Source: Sphagnum magellanicum
Lineage: Eukaryota; Streptophyta; Sphagnopsida; Sphagnales; Sphagnaceae
Reading direction: 5' to 3'
Assembly (NCBI GenBank): GCA_021904315.1
Contig: CM038920.1
Span: forward strand, 6,200,001-6,264,000
Length of the DNA stretch: 64,000 bases
The notes under the pieces are model-generated. The model was not told the origin of the DNA and made no database searches. It worked only from the letters and a program-made list of their open reading frames with translations. Shown in pieces: positions 1 to 10,376 of the stretch. The position numbers were made by a program, and so were the translations under genes. Each line of letters opens with the position of its first letter. Positions within the stretch are counted from its first letter, which is position 1.

Positions 1-105
1 CTAGTGGCCAACAATGCAAACTGGATGTAGATAAGTTGGCTGGACCTATTAGGTTGTTCTCCATAGCATCCTATAACATTATATGGAAGAGGAGGCTTAT
101 ACACC

Positions 106-3100
106 TCAATGTGCGTACTTTTTAGCAAGCTGCATAAGAATTTGGTGCAACTCCTTTGGTGCAGATAACATTGGGGTGTGATCAGTATCCATTTCTATAA
201 CTTCTTCTTGTGGAGTGTGCTCGATTATGTAGTCTTGAGCAGCAGGAAGTAAAGCATTGTCTTGCAGGCATTTAATGTACACAGATGGAACTGTTCCATG
301 CTTCTCTGGTGTATAGTTCACTGCTGTACACATAAGTACAGGGGCCGGCAGCGACCTGCACAAGATTTGTGCTAATTCCACATCCTGTCACACAAATAGG
401 GCAATAAGTATGGTAAAGTCAAAAACCAATTAACACCTTGCATGGATTTAGTTGTTCTCACCCAAGTTTCCTTTTGATTTTTTATTAAAAAATGTTTTAA
501 AACTATTTAATGAGATCATATTCTATTTTAAACCGACTTAAAATTTTCTAAGTTCAATCCAAAATACTTGAACTTTTGCAAGATCGTTTTAACTTCAAAT
601 TAAAGCTATTCTATTAGTTTTGACACTATCAAAAAGCAAGTGGAAAATTAGCACATTCTTCTAGATTATCATACTTGGTTGCTTATTCAATTTTCAAAGA
701 AATGTTGTTGGTTTGGATAGCCAAACAAATCTCCATAAAATGTTGGATGTTAATTACAAGGTTTGGAGAGGTTTTGAAGTTTGAATCGTGTCTAAATTGA
801 CCAATCTCTACTGGATTGGAAAGGTTGTTGATATTGGAATTTGAATATTTGAAACACATGCAAGTTGAATCAAACAAAACCCTGTATATATATAAACAAG
901 GATGGAAATCCATCCACAATAAGTACAAAGCATGTCAAAGCAAATGTAAACACATGAAAGGAAAACCAAGATCAATCAAACAATATTTAGAACTCTCGAT
1001 AATTAATATGGTATGTTTCTAGTTAGGGATGATGTAGACTTGACAGGACATCCAATGTACACATCATGGATATGATCTACATGGACACATTGGCTGTTAT
1101 ATACTTTCACCAAACTTCAACCCTTAGATTAATTAACTTGCATGAAGCAATATCACCAAGATAGTAATCTTCCCATCTAGGTTTCACTGTAATTTCAAAA
1201 CATGCAAATTGTGAATTTCTGACAACAATTATTCCAGGTTTTCTTAGAACAGTATGCAAATCAATTGCTTTCATATAACTTTCAAGACTGTCTGCTGTGA
1301 TAAATGATAAGCAAAAATATAGCATCCCAGGGGGCTCACCTCAGGCAACACTGCATGATAGAAAAGTTTTGGCAAGTCTTCCTTATCAATGGAGAATGTG
1401 GTGGGAGGATTCTTAGGCCCATTCCCAAAATTTGGAATCATCGCTTTTGATATTGGTGTGTCCTTGAATAACTAAAAGACAACCAACTTAATGGTTAATG
1501 AAAGTGCCATCAATTTGAATCTATTCTGCAACATGACCTGATAATAGTATACAAAAATATTGGGCAAAATCATTGTGGTCACTACAACATAATATGGTTT
1601 CCCATGGGAATAGCCTTCTCTCATGACACATGTCTAAGGTAGATTATGTGGTTTCATCTATTTCAATGTAAAATCTATGTGATACACACCAGTGTTGTGA
1701 GCGTATCTGGTTTGAAGGGTAAAAACCGACAGTTCAGCATCAGGTTCTGGTAACCTCGTCCTGAGTTGACATCAACTTGTTGGAACCAGACCATGGAAAA
1801 AATGTTTTGCTAGATCTGAAATCAGAATTGGAATTGTGAAAAAATATTTTTGAAAACAGGGTAAGAATATATATGTAAAAAGTTGACTTTTTTCAAAAGT
1901 TAATAAATAGACTGAACTTTAATTAATTATTAATTTAATTAGTTGTTCAACTATATATTCACATAGGCCCCTATTTTTAATTTGTCGTAAAACTTTGTAC
2001 TCTCATCATCTTTAGCATTAGGGAATGTGTATTGTGTACATAAAACTGGTCCTGGTTTAAAAACTGGGGTCCGGAGGTTCTTGAATTTGAAAAAATGTGA
2101 TAAAACCAGAATGAAAGGGTTCAAATTTGGGAAGAACCTGGCTCAAACCCATACACGTGAAGAACTGTCACATAAAATTTTAAAATATTGAAACTGGAAC
2201 AGAGGTTCTCTCCGAAAGGAAGAACTGGACAACACTGGTACACACCGGTACTTTGACATTTAAAGGCTTTAGTGCAATAATTAGATCAAGTCCCATAAAC
2301 CTTTTCTTAACATATAATAAACCACAAACATATTAGTGTTGAAGACTGGACTCCAAATCTTCAAGTGGTCTAAACCCAAAATTAGACATCCAAGAATTTG
2401 ATATTTTGAGAATGATTTAGTCAACCATCAACTCAATTAAACTAAAATGAATGAATCCATGTGAGCAAAAATGAGCCCATCCTGGGATTTGAACTTTTCT
2501 CAGTTCCTAGGTACACATGCACCAAAGATAGATTAGATTCCCAAATCCTTATTTTCCCAAATACCAAAGACATGTATTTCTTTTCATTAACACATTTAAT
2601 GATGTCAATTAGGATTAGACTATTGAGTTCCTGTGTATGGCTTAAGACAAATCAACAATAATAGTGACACAGTGTGATTGATATTAATTAGTTGGGGGTG
2701 CCCTAACAAGTCCAACTTTTTTTTTTCAACAAGCCAATTTGATTGGCCCATTGCATAAAAAGTTGGAACCATAGATGCTCCTCTAGCTAAAAGACTCTAT
2801 TGGTAGATGGAGTGTTTCTCTCTTTGGCCCACCTACATATGTGAGAAGGGGAGGACTTTGGGCAAAACATATGGGATTAAAGCGAGGTGCTATTGGGAAC
2901 ACCCTTGGGGAACACATTGGGAACCTAGGGAGCATATTGGAGCCTGATGGGAACCCATTGGGAACTTGAAGGGAACAAAATCCCACTTTGACCCCGAGTT
3001 ATCTTTTTGGCCAACTAAAAATCTTAATACTTCCAATATTCTATTTTTAACGTGATATTCTGTATCTGAAGACTTTCTTCCCTGAGTTGGTCAAGAGAAC

Positions 3101-4238
3101 ATTAGTTCATATTATCAAAACCAGTGTCGGTATTTGTTGCAAGAGCTGATTTACACTGTTGTATAAGATTTCTTTTGTTGTTAGAACTTGGAACCAAAAT
3201 TTCCAAAATCGGCAATGTTGTTCCTTTTCTTGGTTTTTACTGGGTTATTCGCAATATGTAGTGTCTATGAGGTATTTGTTTTGTGACTTTGTTCGTTGCA
3301 ATGATGTTAGGCCTTGATATAGTAGCACACGACATGACACAGAAAGTTTCAATTGTTTGTACGATGAACAACTAGGCTACTTTGCATCGTCAAAAAGCCA
3401 AGCTACAAGGTTAGGCATCAGAATATTAATTTCAAAGAGGCCATGAAATCGAGATACAGAGCGAGAGTTACCTACCATGTCAGAAAAGGGTGGTGAATCG
3501 TCAAGGGAGGCTCCATTGAGCAGGAGAATGGCAGCCACTGCAATTGCCAACACTATTTTATGAGGGAATTCCTCCATTGCATGTGTCATACTGAACCCTC
3601 CCATGCTCTGAACCACCAACACCACCTGCGCCACGCGCCCAACTTAGTTGGTTAGTTGTATAACCCATGATACACCACAAGCTAAAACACTTGACCCAAA
3701 CTCCGAATTCAGGGCTGGAGTTCTTCAAATTTACCGTAGGTTGGGTACAGCCCATCTTGTGAACTTTCTCGAACTTTGCTAATAAACCCAAGTTTCAAGA
3801 AAAGTTCATGATCAATAATACAATCAGTCAAAACTAAAATTAAGCATTCTGTTCAGATGGAATTTCTAGTCATCTTGACACTTCTGGGCCCAAGGAAATC
3901 ATAAGTACGTTCTTCCTTCTCTGAAGCAAGAAAGACTTCATTTCATAAGATGTTTAGCACATACAAAGATCGCATTTTGCAGAAACTTCAGCCTGGATGG
4001 AGCTTGTAATCACCTGTTCAGTGTCTGGTATGGCATTCAGAACGTCCACCAGAGGCTGGTTGTAGGTTTTGAAATCGGTGACGGTGTTTGGATCCACAGT
4101 GCTGGTGCCACAGGATGCCAAATCCACAGCAGTTACTTTGTACCCCTCTTGTCGCAGCAACGCCATTGTCTTGTAGTACATCCAAGCTCCCTGCCAAGCA
4201 CCATGCACAAGCACCCAATGCAACCTTTCAATTGCCAT
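106..4238 (-). CDS. Methylesterase (MES/SABP2-like alpha/beta hydrolase), 4 exons
   Basis: The coding exons are 4014..4238, 3476..3625, 1340..1471 and 106..384. All junctions are GT-AG and phase 0, giving 261 residues, the usual MES length. The family hydrolyses methyl esters of salicylate, jasmonate or auxin in the cytosol. Exon 1 has the oxyanion-hole segment VLVHGAWQGAW (residues 9-19). The catalytic triad falls at Ser82, Asp211 and His238 (DTDHTPML), matching SABP2 Ser81/Asp210/His238. The nucleophile elbow is odd: VQSMGG instead of GHSMGG, so GxSxG becomes VxSxG. The start is the Met of MAIERLHW (4238); an in-frame Met at 4304 would add 22 residues the family normally lacks. Intron 2 (1472-3475) carries a MITE. 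Gene family is certain from the sequence; the substrate is not readable, and the elbow change may mean altered or lost catalysis. Confidence 0.9.
1690..2237. mobile_element. Non-autonomous hAT-type element (MITE) in the methylesterase intron
   Basis: This 548-bp element starts CAGTGTTGT and ends ACAACACTG, so it has terminal inverted repeats of at least 9 bp. It is flanked by near-identical 8-bp direct repeats, atacacac (1682-1689) and gtacacac (2238-2245), the target-site size of the hAT superfamily. It has no open frame. Its interior (about 1915-2110) resembles 45340-45640, including the motifs taaaactttgtac and ttagggaatgtgt, so it belongs to a dispersed family. It lies wholly inside methylesterase intron 2. 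Confidence 0.7.
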
Positions 4239-4404
4239 CTTGTCCCTCAGGTTATGAGTGAAGAAGTCTGCCTCTATAATCTTCTTCTCTAATGTCGCTC
4301 TCAATTTATCACCAGAAGGCCTCAGACAAACACAAAAAACTTACACCAAATTTTTGGAGCTCAGCAGTCCTGATGAGCAGCTTCTTACCTAGTTCTAGAC
4401 TTCA

Positions 4405-4458
4405 CAGCCACAATCTCTGCAGAATTCCGTGCAGCCACAATCTCTGCAGAATTCCGTG
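4405..4458. repeat. Perfect 27-bp tandem duplication
   Basis: Two adjacent identical 27-bp copies (4405-4431, 4432-4458), each starting cagccacaatctctgcag, lie about 170 bp upstream of the methylesterase start, in its presumed leader or proximal promoter. Perfect identity suggests a recent duplication. Confidence 0.85.
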
Positions 4459-5076
4459 CAGTCTGATCCAGATAAGTGCAAGCTGTCCCTTGCGCAGAGT
4501 CCGCAGTCCGGACAAGCATAAGCACGCATGAGATTTAAAGAGATCTAGTGACTGGTAGTCCTTCTTTTTTGGGTCAAATTTCGCACGGCTGCGGCTACAA
4601 AGCAAATCTAGAGCGAACTCTGTGACGTCGCCATATTTAGACAATACGTCCCTGGAGGTAGGTATTTAAAACGAGTGGCCAAAACAAAAGGAGGATTCTG
4701 AAAACAATTTTACTTTACTCTCTAGCCTCTAACCAAATTTGACTCATTCCTCTGTTACCCCAACATTATATGTCCACATGGTTGTAATTATCCTTGGGTG
4801 AACCAGCACCCACGACGTCTACCATGGTAAAAATCACCAAATTTATTTAAATTGTTTTTAACTAGTGTGAACCCCATGCATAATGCACTGATACAATTTT
4901 TATTTCACAAAAAAGTTTCGAATTCTTACTGAAAACTCACATTTTACATTCAAAAACCACCTTTTAAAGTTTTCTTCTGAAAAGAAAATTGCAAAGTAAC
5001 AAAAATTGGTCACAAGACAAATCACTAAGGGTAAGGCCGAGGTGCCAAAAATCAAGTGAGGGCCATGTGGTAATAA
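4459..5076. other. Upstream region of the methylesterase gene
   Basis: I see no gene here. Read on the minus strand it holds a TATA-like ttttaaata near 4662-4670 and a TGACGTC box (4623-4629), the core bound by TGA/bZIP factors. Both lie about 390-430 bp upstream of the methylesterase start. The transcription start cannot be placed from sequence alone. Confidence 0.3.
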
Positions 5077-5390
5077 GAACATCTCCATCAATGCTCAGTA
5101 GGTGACCTTGCACTGGAAATCTTGGATGTTGTTCATCAGTCAAATCCAGTGAATCCACGGGGAGATACCCTCAAACAATCGACAGCTTTGAGAGCCATGG
5201 AGGAGCCCTGGAACAGTCTAATAACAAAGTCAAAACGTATTTATTGACTACTCCATGTTTCTCATTTGCTAGATGGTTTGATTGGTCCAAGTGGGTTGTT
5301 ATTAGTAGTTTCTCACCTACTTGCAGTTTCAGTTAGTAACTAACACATCCTGTCACTGTCACAAATTGACAAACAAACAGACATGCTGAA
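5077..5390 (-). mobile_element. PIF/Harbinger-type MITE, decayed copy
   Basis: This is an inverted copy of the element at 30037-30383, roughly 80% identical over the shared stretch. Shared blocks include ggattcactggattt, ttccagggctc, cagtcaataaata and acaacccacttggaccaatc, read on the minus strand. The end at 5077 keeps gaacatctcc after a taa; the other end is eroded and its limit near 5390 is approximate. Confidence 0.65.
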
Positions 5391-5799
5391 TTAATATATA
5401 AGATATTACTAATATCCCATGCTTAGACTAAATCAGGCTCTGTGAGTTCAAATCTAACATTTTTTGTGCTTCACATCGTCACTTTCACTCAAAAAGGTAA
5501 AGGTACCAAGTACCAACATGGGTACCAGAGTGAACCAGCCTCCATGACTGCACCAGTTGGTTGTTCTGTCCATAGGATGGGTTGTGTTTTTCATCCGCCT
5601 ATTCACCCTACATTAACCAAAATTCTACCACAGTCAATTTTATTCGCCTGGTGACATTTGATCTTTTAAAATGTTTTGGGCTAATTTTTTCTTAACCCTG
5701 ACCTCCATACTACCCTCCCACCTAGTTACCCTACTAACCTATCTACACTACCGACCTACCTCTTAGCCTAAACCCTAAACCCAACCAATCCTTTATCTA
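5391..5799. other. Intergenic, no gene seen
   Basis: AT-rich DNA with scattered CCTA motifs and one short telomere-like piece (taaaccctaaaccc, 5769-5782). No coding signal. Confidence 0.4.
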
Positions 5800-6530
5800 C
5801 CTTTTTAATCTTTTCTTGGCAAAACCTATATCTCTTCATGGCTAAAACTATATCTATTCTTGGCTAAACTTTACCTCTTGGCAAAACCTATATTTTTTCT
5901 TGGTTAAACTTTTCTCTATTGGCAAAACATGTATCCTTTGTTGGCTAAACTTTTTTCCATTGTCAAAAATATATCTTTTATTAACTAAACTTTTCTTTCC
6001 TGGAAAAATCTATATCTATTTTTTATTAAACTTTTCTCTTTTGGCAAAACTTATATCTTTTCTTGGTTAAGTTTTTTTCTCTTGGCAAAACCTATATCCA
6101 TTCTTGGCTAAATTTTTTTCTCTTTGCAAAACTTATATCTTTTCTTGGTTAAGCTTTTCTCTCTTGGCAAAACCTATATCCATTCTTGGCTAAATTTTTT
6201 TCTCTTTGCAAAACTTATATCTTTTCTTGGTTAAACTTTTCTCTTTTGACAAAACCTATATATTTTCTTTATTAAACTTGTAACTTTTAGCAAAACCTAT
6301 ATTTTTTTTGGCTAAATTTTTTTCTCTTGGCAAAACTTATATCTATTCTTGGCTAAACTTATAACTCTTGACAAAACCTATATCTTATTTTGGCTAAATT
6401 TTTCTCTTTTATCAAAACCTACATCCTTTCTTGGCTAAAATTTTCTCTCTTGGCAAAACCTATATCTATTTTTGGTTTAACTTCTAACTCTTGGCAAAAC
6501 TTATATCTCTTCTTGGCAACGGTGTCATTC
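5800..6530. repeat. 41-bp minisatellite, left arm
   Basis: About 17 degenerate head-to-tail units of about 41 bp, each built like ttggcaaaacctatatct plus ttcttggctaaactttt. A near-perfect 82-bp dimer occurs twice in a row at about 6078-6242, showing later expansion of a two-unit block. Open frames here are translations of the repeat, not genes. The array resumes on the far side of the mitochondrial insertion. Confidence 0.85.
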
Positions 6531-6621
6531 TCCAAAAAGAACCAGACTAAATTGAGTTCTATATTTAAATAAAGTATGATTAGGTTGGTAAAAAAATGTT
6601 TTAGATTTTTTTCTCCTTTTT

Positions 6622-6837
6622 CTAATTACCTCCCCACCAATAAATAAATAAAAATAAAAATAACCAAACCACATCAACAAAATGCCGATACCAAGCAATT
6701 GCTTCAAAGCCAAAGTGATGCGTTTGAGTAAAATGTCCTAGATATTGACGAATAGCACATATTATAAGGAATATGGTACCTATAATGACATGAAAACCAT
6801 GAAATCCCGTGGCTAGAAAAAAAGTAGAACCATAAAT
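6622..6837 (-). pseudogene. cox3: cox3 C-terminal fragment (mitochondrial insertion)
   Basis: It encodes the last 71 residues of cytochrome c oxidase subunit 3, from [15 protein letters not shown] to IYWWGGN and stop. Upstream of IYG the reading no longer matches cox3, so the junction is a rearrangement or an unrecognised intron edge. One codon is CGG (Arg) where the protein has Trp (HFVDVVW context), as expected of genomic mitochondrial DNA whose transcript is C-to-U edited. The QTHHFGFEA segment differs from the flowering-plant KEHHVGFEA form. It cannot be functional in the nucleus. Confidence 0.9.
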
Positions 6838-7553
6838 ACAACAATTTGTTGAACAACAAACGGTAACGCCATTTGGATTGGAAAAACCATTGATAATGCG
6901 CTTGCTACAAGCACAAGCAGAACTGAAAAAAATTAATAGCCCAAGCTTACAGTTTGGCCTACTGTAAGCAATCTTACAACAAAGTGTGTAATTGATATGT
7001 TCTAGTATAAGACCGGCTTTCATGCCTACAGCCAGATTTGATTACAAATCAGCCAAATGGAATATTTGAAAGAGAGTCGAAGAAAGCAAATCAATAATAG
7101 TAGCCGACAGCGCACCTTGGTCGTAATATTCGATTTTGTGTGAATTTATTGAGCTATGCCTACAGCTCTGATAAATTGAGTACAGAGATACTGCGGCAAA
7201 ACCTTTGGCCTTCTATCTTAGCTTGTTTGTTGGATATCTTCTGTAAACTATGGGCAAAAAAACTTTAACGAAGTCTTTCTTACATGTCCGGAATTTTGGA
7301 CAAAAACTTCATTAGATCTACAATTATTGACCAATGATAAACTCTTCACAAAAATAGCCGCTGCCTTCGGCCTCCGGCCTGACAAGGCCAAAGGCTACAC
7401 CCTTTATAATTTCTTTCCAGTCTTTAGGAGTGCAATAAAATTCTGGGAAGAAAGTAATACGAACACACCACCAATACAATTAATGAGGCCGAAGGCAAAT
7501 ATGAAGCAAATACAGGAATTTGGTAATAATACGATTAATAAATGGATAGCTCT

Positions 7554-8098
7554 TCATTTTACAACATCAAGTAAATTCTTTAAAATGTGGGAAAGCTTGC
7601 GAGGACTTAAGTCCTTGCTAACATTAGAATTTTGGATTAATCTAGCTTCTAATTTGCCAAGAATGGGCGTAATAGCAAAATAAAAGAAAAAACCAACTGA
7701 AGCAATTTGTCCAATAGTAACGTATGGTGCCTCCACAGGTTGACATCCAATCTAGCCTAAAAGAAAGCAATCTGCCAAAAGCAACCAAAACAATTTTTGG
7801 TGAACTAGTCGAAAACTTGAATTACGTACGTATGATGTGTTAATAAATGGTAAAGCAAATAATGACACAAAAACTAGTCCTATGGTAGCTACACCCCTTG
7901 ATTTACTAGATATACTTCGAAGAATTGCATAAACTGGTAAAAAATACCATTTTGGCACTATATGAGCTAGAGTTGACATGGGATTTGCGGGTATGTAGTT
8001 GTCAAGATGCCCTAAAACATTGGGTGCATAAAAAACGAAAATAGAAAAAAAAATGGCAAAAGCTACCCAACCTACTAAATCTTTTACGTAGAAATAGG
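7554..8098 (-). pseudogene. cob: cob (cytochrome b) C-terminal fragment (mitochondrial insertion)
   Basis: On the minus strand this reads from YFYVKDLVGWVAFAIFF through NPMSTLAHIVPKWYF, FINTSYVRNSSF, QKLFWLLLADC and APYVTIGQIASVGFFF to the natural end DLSPRKLSHILKN and stop. The Trp codon in LLGWIGCQP is now TAG (near 7750), and several Pro-to-Leu/Ser and Glu-to-Lys changes look like C-to-T or G-to-A transitions. The IASVGFFFYFAITPILGKL ending is typical of bryophyte, lycophyte and charophyte cob and differs strongly from angiosperm cob. It is an inert fossil copy. Confidence 0.92.
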
Positions 8099-8420
8099 GA
8101 GACTAAACTTTTTTCTTTTAGAAAAACTTATATATCTTATTGGCCAAACCTTTAACTTTTGGCAAAACTTATAAATATATGGCTAAACCTTGACCTCTCA
8201 ACAAAACATTTTTATTTGTTGGTTAAACTTTTACCTCCCAACAATTATTTTATATATTTTTGGTTAAACCTATACCTTTCAACAAAAAAAATTATTTTTT
8301 TGGCTAATCCTTTACCTCTCAGTACAATCTTTTTACATAATAGGTAAACCTTTACCTTTCAACATAACCCTTTCTATATTTTTGTTAATCCTCTTTATTT
8401 CATAGTTAAACCTCTACTTT
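8099..8420. repeat. 41-bp minisatellite, right arm
   Basis: About seven more-diverged units of the same repeat as 5800-6530, in the same orientation (gctaaact, aaaacttatat, ttggttaaac motifs). It begins directly at the end of the mitochondrial insertion. Confidence 0.75.
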
Positions 8421-9800
8421 TCCAGAGGGGAAAAAAAACTGGAATCCATAAGGTGTACAATGAATTTCAGTATATATTTTTATAGAAATCAATCAAGGAC
8501 ACATAAAAAAATGTTTGATTTTAGTTAGAACAAATAATCAAAGAAGTTTTTAAGAAAATCTTTTTCCTTGTATTTTCAATTATTATCTAATTCAATCACT
8601 TAAATCATAAGAAAATTAATGTAAAACATATGGGTTTTAATTGAGGGTTAAATTTACATAAAGAGGTTGAGGGTTTAGGTTTTAAGTATTACAATACTTG
8701 TGTCAACCTTAAGTTAACACCTTTGTAATGGTTTGGAGTTCCCAAAACTAACACCTATTTTATAGGTAACATGCATGTATTGCTTATTATGGCAATTACT
8801 AATAATGGTTGAACATTTAATCCCAACATGCAATAGCCACATATGAAAACAATGCCATTTGTGATTGAAATGAAATTTCTTTTTTTGAATTTTTTGGGGG
8901 TTTCATTTAGATTTTTAAAAAAAATTCTTGTACTTTTTTTTTCATTCTTTTTTTTTCTTGTTCTAAAAGAATTTTCTTCTACTTCTATTTCACAATCAAT
9001 TTTCTAATTTTCTAATTTTTTAAAAAATTCAAAATTATCTTCGTTGGTTTTTGTTTATCATTGAATATGCATATTTTATGCCCAAATTTTGGGTATTATG
9101 TGAAACATGAAAAAATCCAACCAACATTTTATGCCTGAGATGCGAGTATTACACGATTTTATTTTATTTTTAAAAATGAATCTCGACACAATGTCAAAAA
9201 ACAAAAAATGAAGGTATTGCATATAATGGACTAATCATGTTGTGGTGGAGCTTGAATGACAATGGACCTAGATTTCGCAATATCCTCATGATAAAATTAG
9301 GACCCCATTGGAATTGAAATGCAAAAAAACCAAGTCCTTGCAATTCCCATATAATTTTTACTACCAATTATATTTCATTTATGTAAAGGTTTTAATATGT
9401 AGGTTTTGCAAATACTTGCCCTTCCATAACTTAGGTTAAGGTTATTAGAAAATTTGGAAAACTATAATACCTACATTGTCAATATCCACTAAAAATGTCA
9501 AAGTATGGGTGAAGGTAATTCATACAAATTCAATTGTGATTACTCACTATGTACACCAACAAAATAATACTTTCGTCATATTTTTAAACGTGTTGATATT
9601 GCATTACCTTCATCTAAAAACACACTTGTTGTGAAAATGAACTCATTGGCAATACCTGAATCTAAAACTTTCACTATAACTGCATGCTACATTACTTATA
9701 TCCAGTAAAAGAAGTTTTCACTATGAAAACAACAAAAAAGGCAATACCTACATCAAGATGGCAAATCCCCATTGGACCCATTTCAATCGTTGTAAAGCCT
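8421..9800. other. Intergenic AT-rich DNA
   Basis: Low-complexity A/T runs (8870-9020) and no coding signal on either strand. Confidence 0.5.
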
Positions 9801-9802
9801 AT

Positions 9803-10090
9803 GGCAACCAAAAATTTTCAATTGTCAAGTTTACAACAACCAAAACTTTTTGATCACCAAGCTTACAATAAACTTGGTTATGGCGATTGAAAATTTTTGG
9901 TCGTTACAAGCTTGGTGATCAAAAAGTTTCAGTTACCAATCATGCGACGATTGAAATTTTTTTAGTCACCACATGATTGGCAATGGAATGTTTTTGGGCA
10001 CCAAGTGGTGATGGAATGTTTTCAAGTGCTAAATGGCAATTGAAACATTCTGTCACCAATCATGTGGCGACTAAATTTTTTTCAATCGCT
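9803..10090. repeat. Cluster of interleaved inverted repeats
   Basis: Two different sequences each recur as reverse complements in the order A-B-A'-B'. A is caaccaaaaattttcaattg (about 9805-9825) with A' near 9884-9902. B is ctttttgatcaccaagctta (about 9845-9866) with B' near 9907-9927. Further gattgaaattttttt and caatcatg(c/t)ggcgac motifs recur to 10090. This could be the subterminal repeat region of the hAT element that follows, or a foldback-type element. Confidence 0.5.
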
Positions 10091-10376
10091 ACATTTTTCT
10101 TGATATTAATTGTCCAATTAACGATGGATTGATCTCCACCATTGATTTGGCAACAAAATTTGGTCCTGCTTGGTAATAAAATGTAAATTTACATGTTAAT
10201 ACTGATTTTTTCTTTTGATGTGTGTGGGTTTTGTGTTGTTTAACAACAACTATTGTCATATATCCTGGGAGGGAGGGGTGAAACCTTTATGGGTGTTTGA
10301 ATTTTAAAGATTGTTATATTGCATTTGCAATTGGTTTTGAATTTCAATGTAACCCTATAGGTCGAGTTCAATCTTA

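Larger units (their letters stand above)
6600..8098 (-). other. Mitochondrial DNA insertion (NUMT)
   Basis: A stretch of about 1.5 kb of mitochondrial origin: on the minus strand, cob 3' half, a spacer, then the cox3 3' part. The spacer (7030-7553) has organelle-like GC hairpins, for example around gccttcggcctccggcc (7365-7381). The protein pieces match the non-flowering-plant form. The 8098 edge is sharp: the cob reading stops and the minisatellite begins. The 6600 edge is approximate. Decay marks nuclear residence. Confidence 0.9.

Noticed and set aside
2483-2497. tRNA B-box-like agttcaaatcccagg on the minus strand
   Set aside because: No A-box at the right spacing and no A-rich tail; a chance match or a remnant too eroded to call.
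2783-2986. A 67-codon minus-strand frame rich in Pro and Ser
   Set aside because: It reads a short imperfect repeat of attgggaac in a methylesterase intron and has no family similarity.
7327-7683. A 118-codon plus-strand frame
   Set aside because: It lies opposite the cob fragment and mitochondrial spacer and is a shadow of that sequence.
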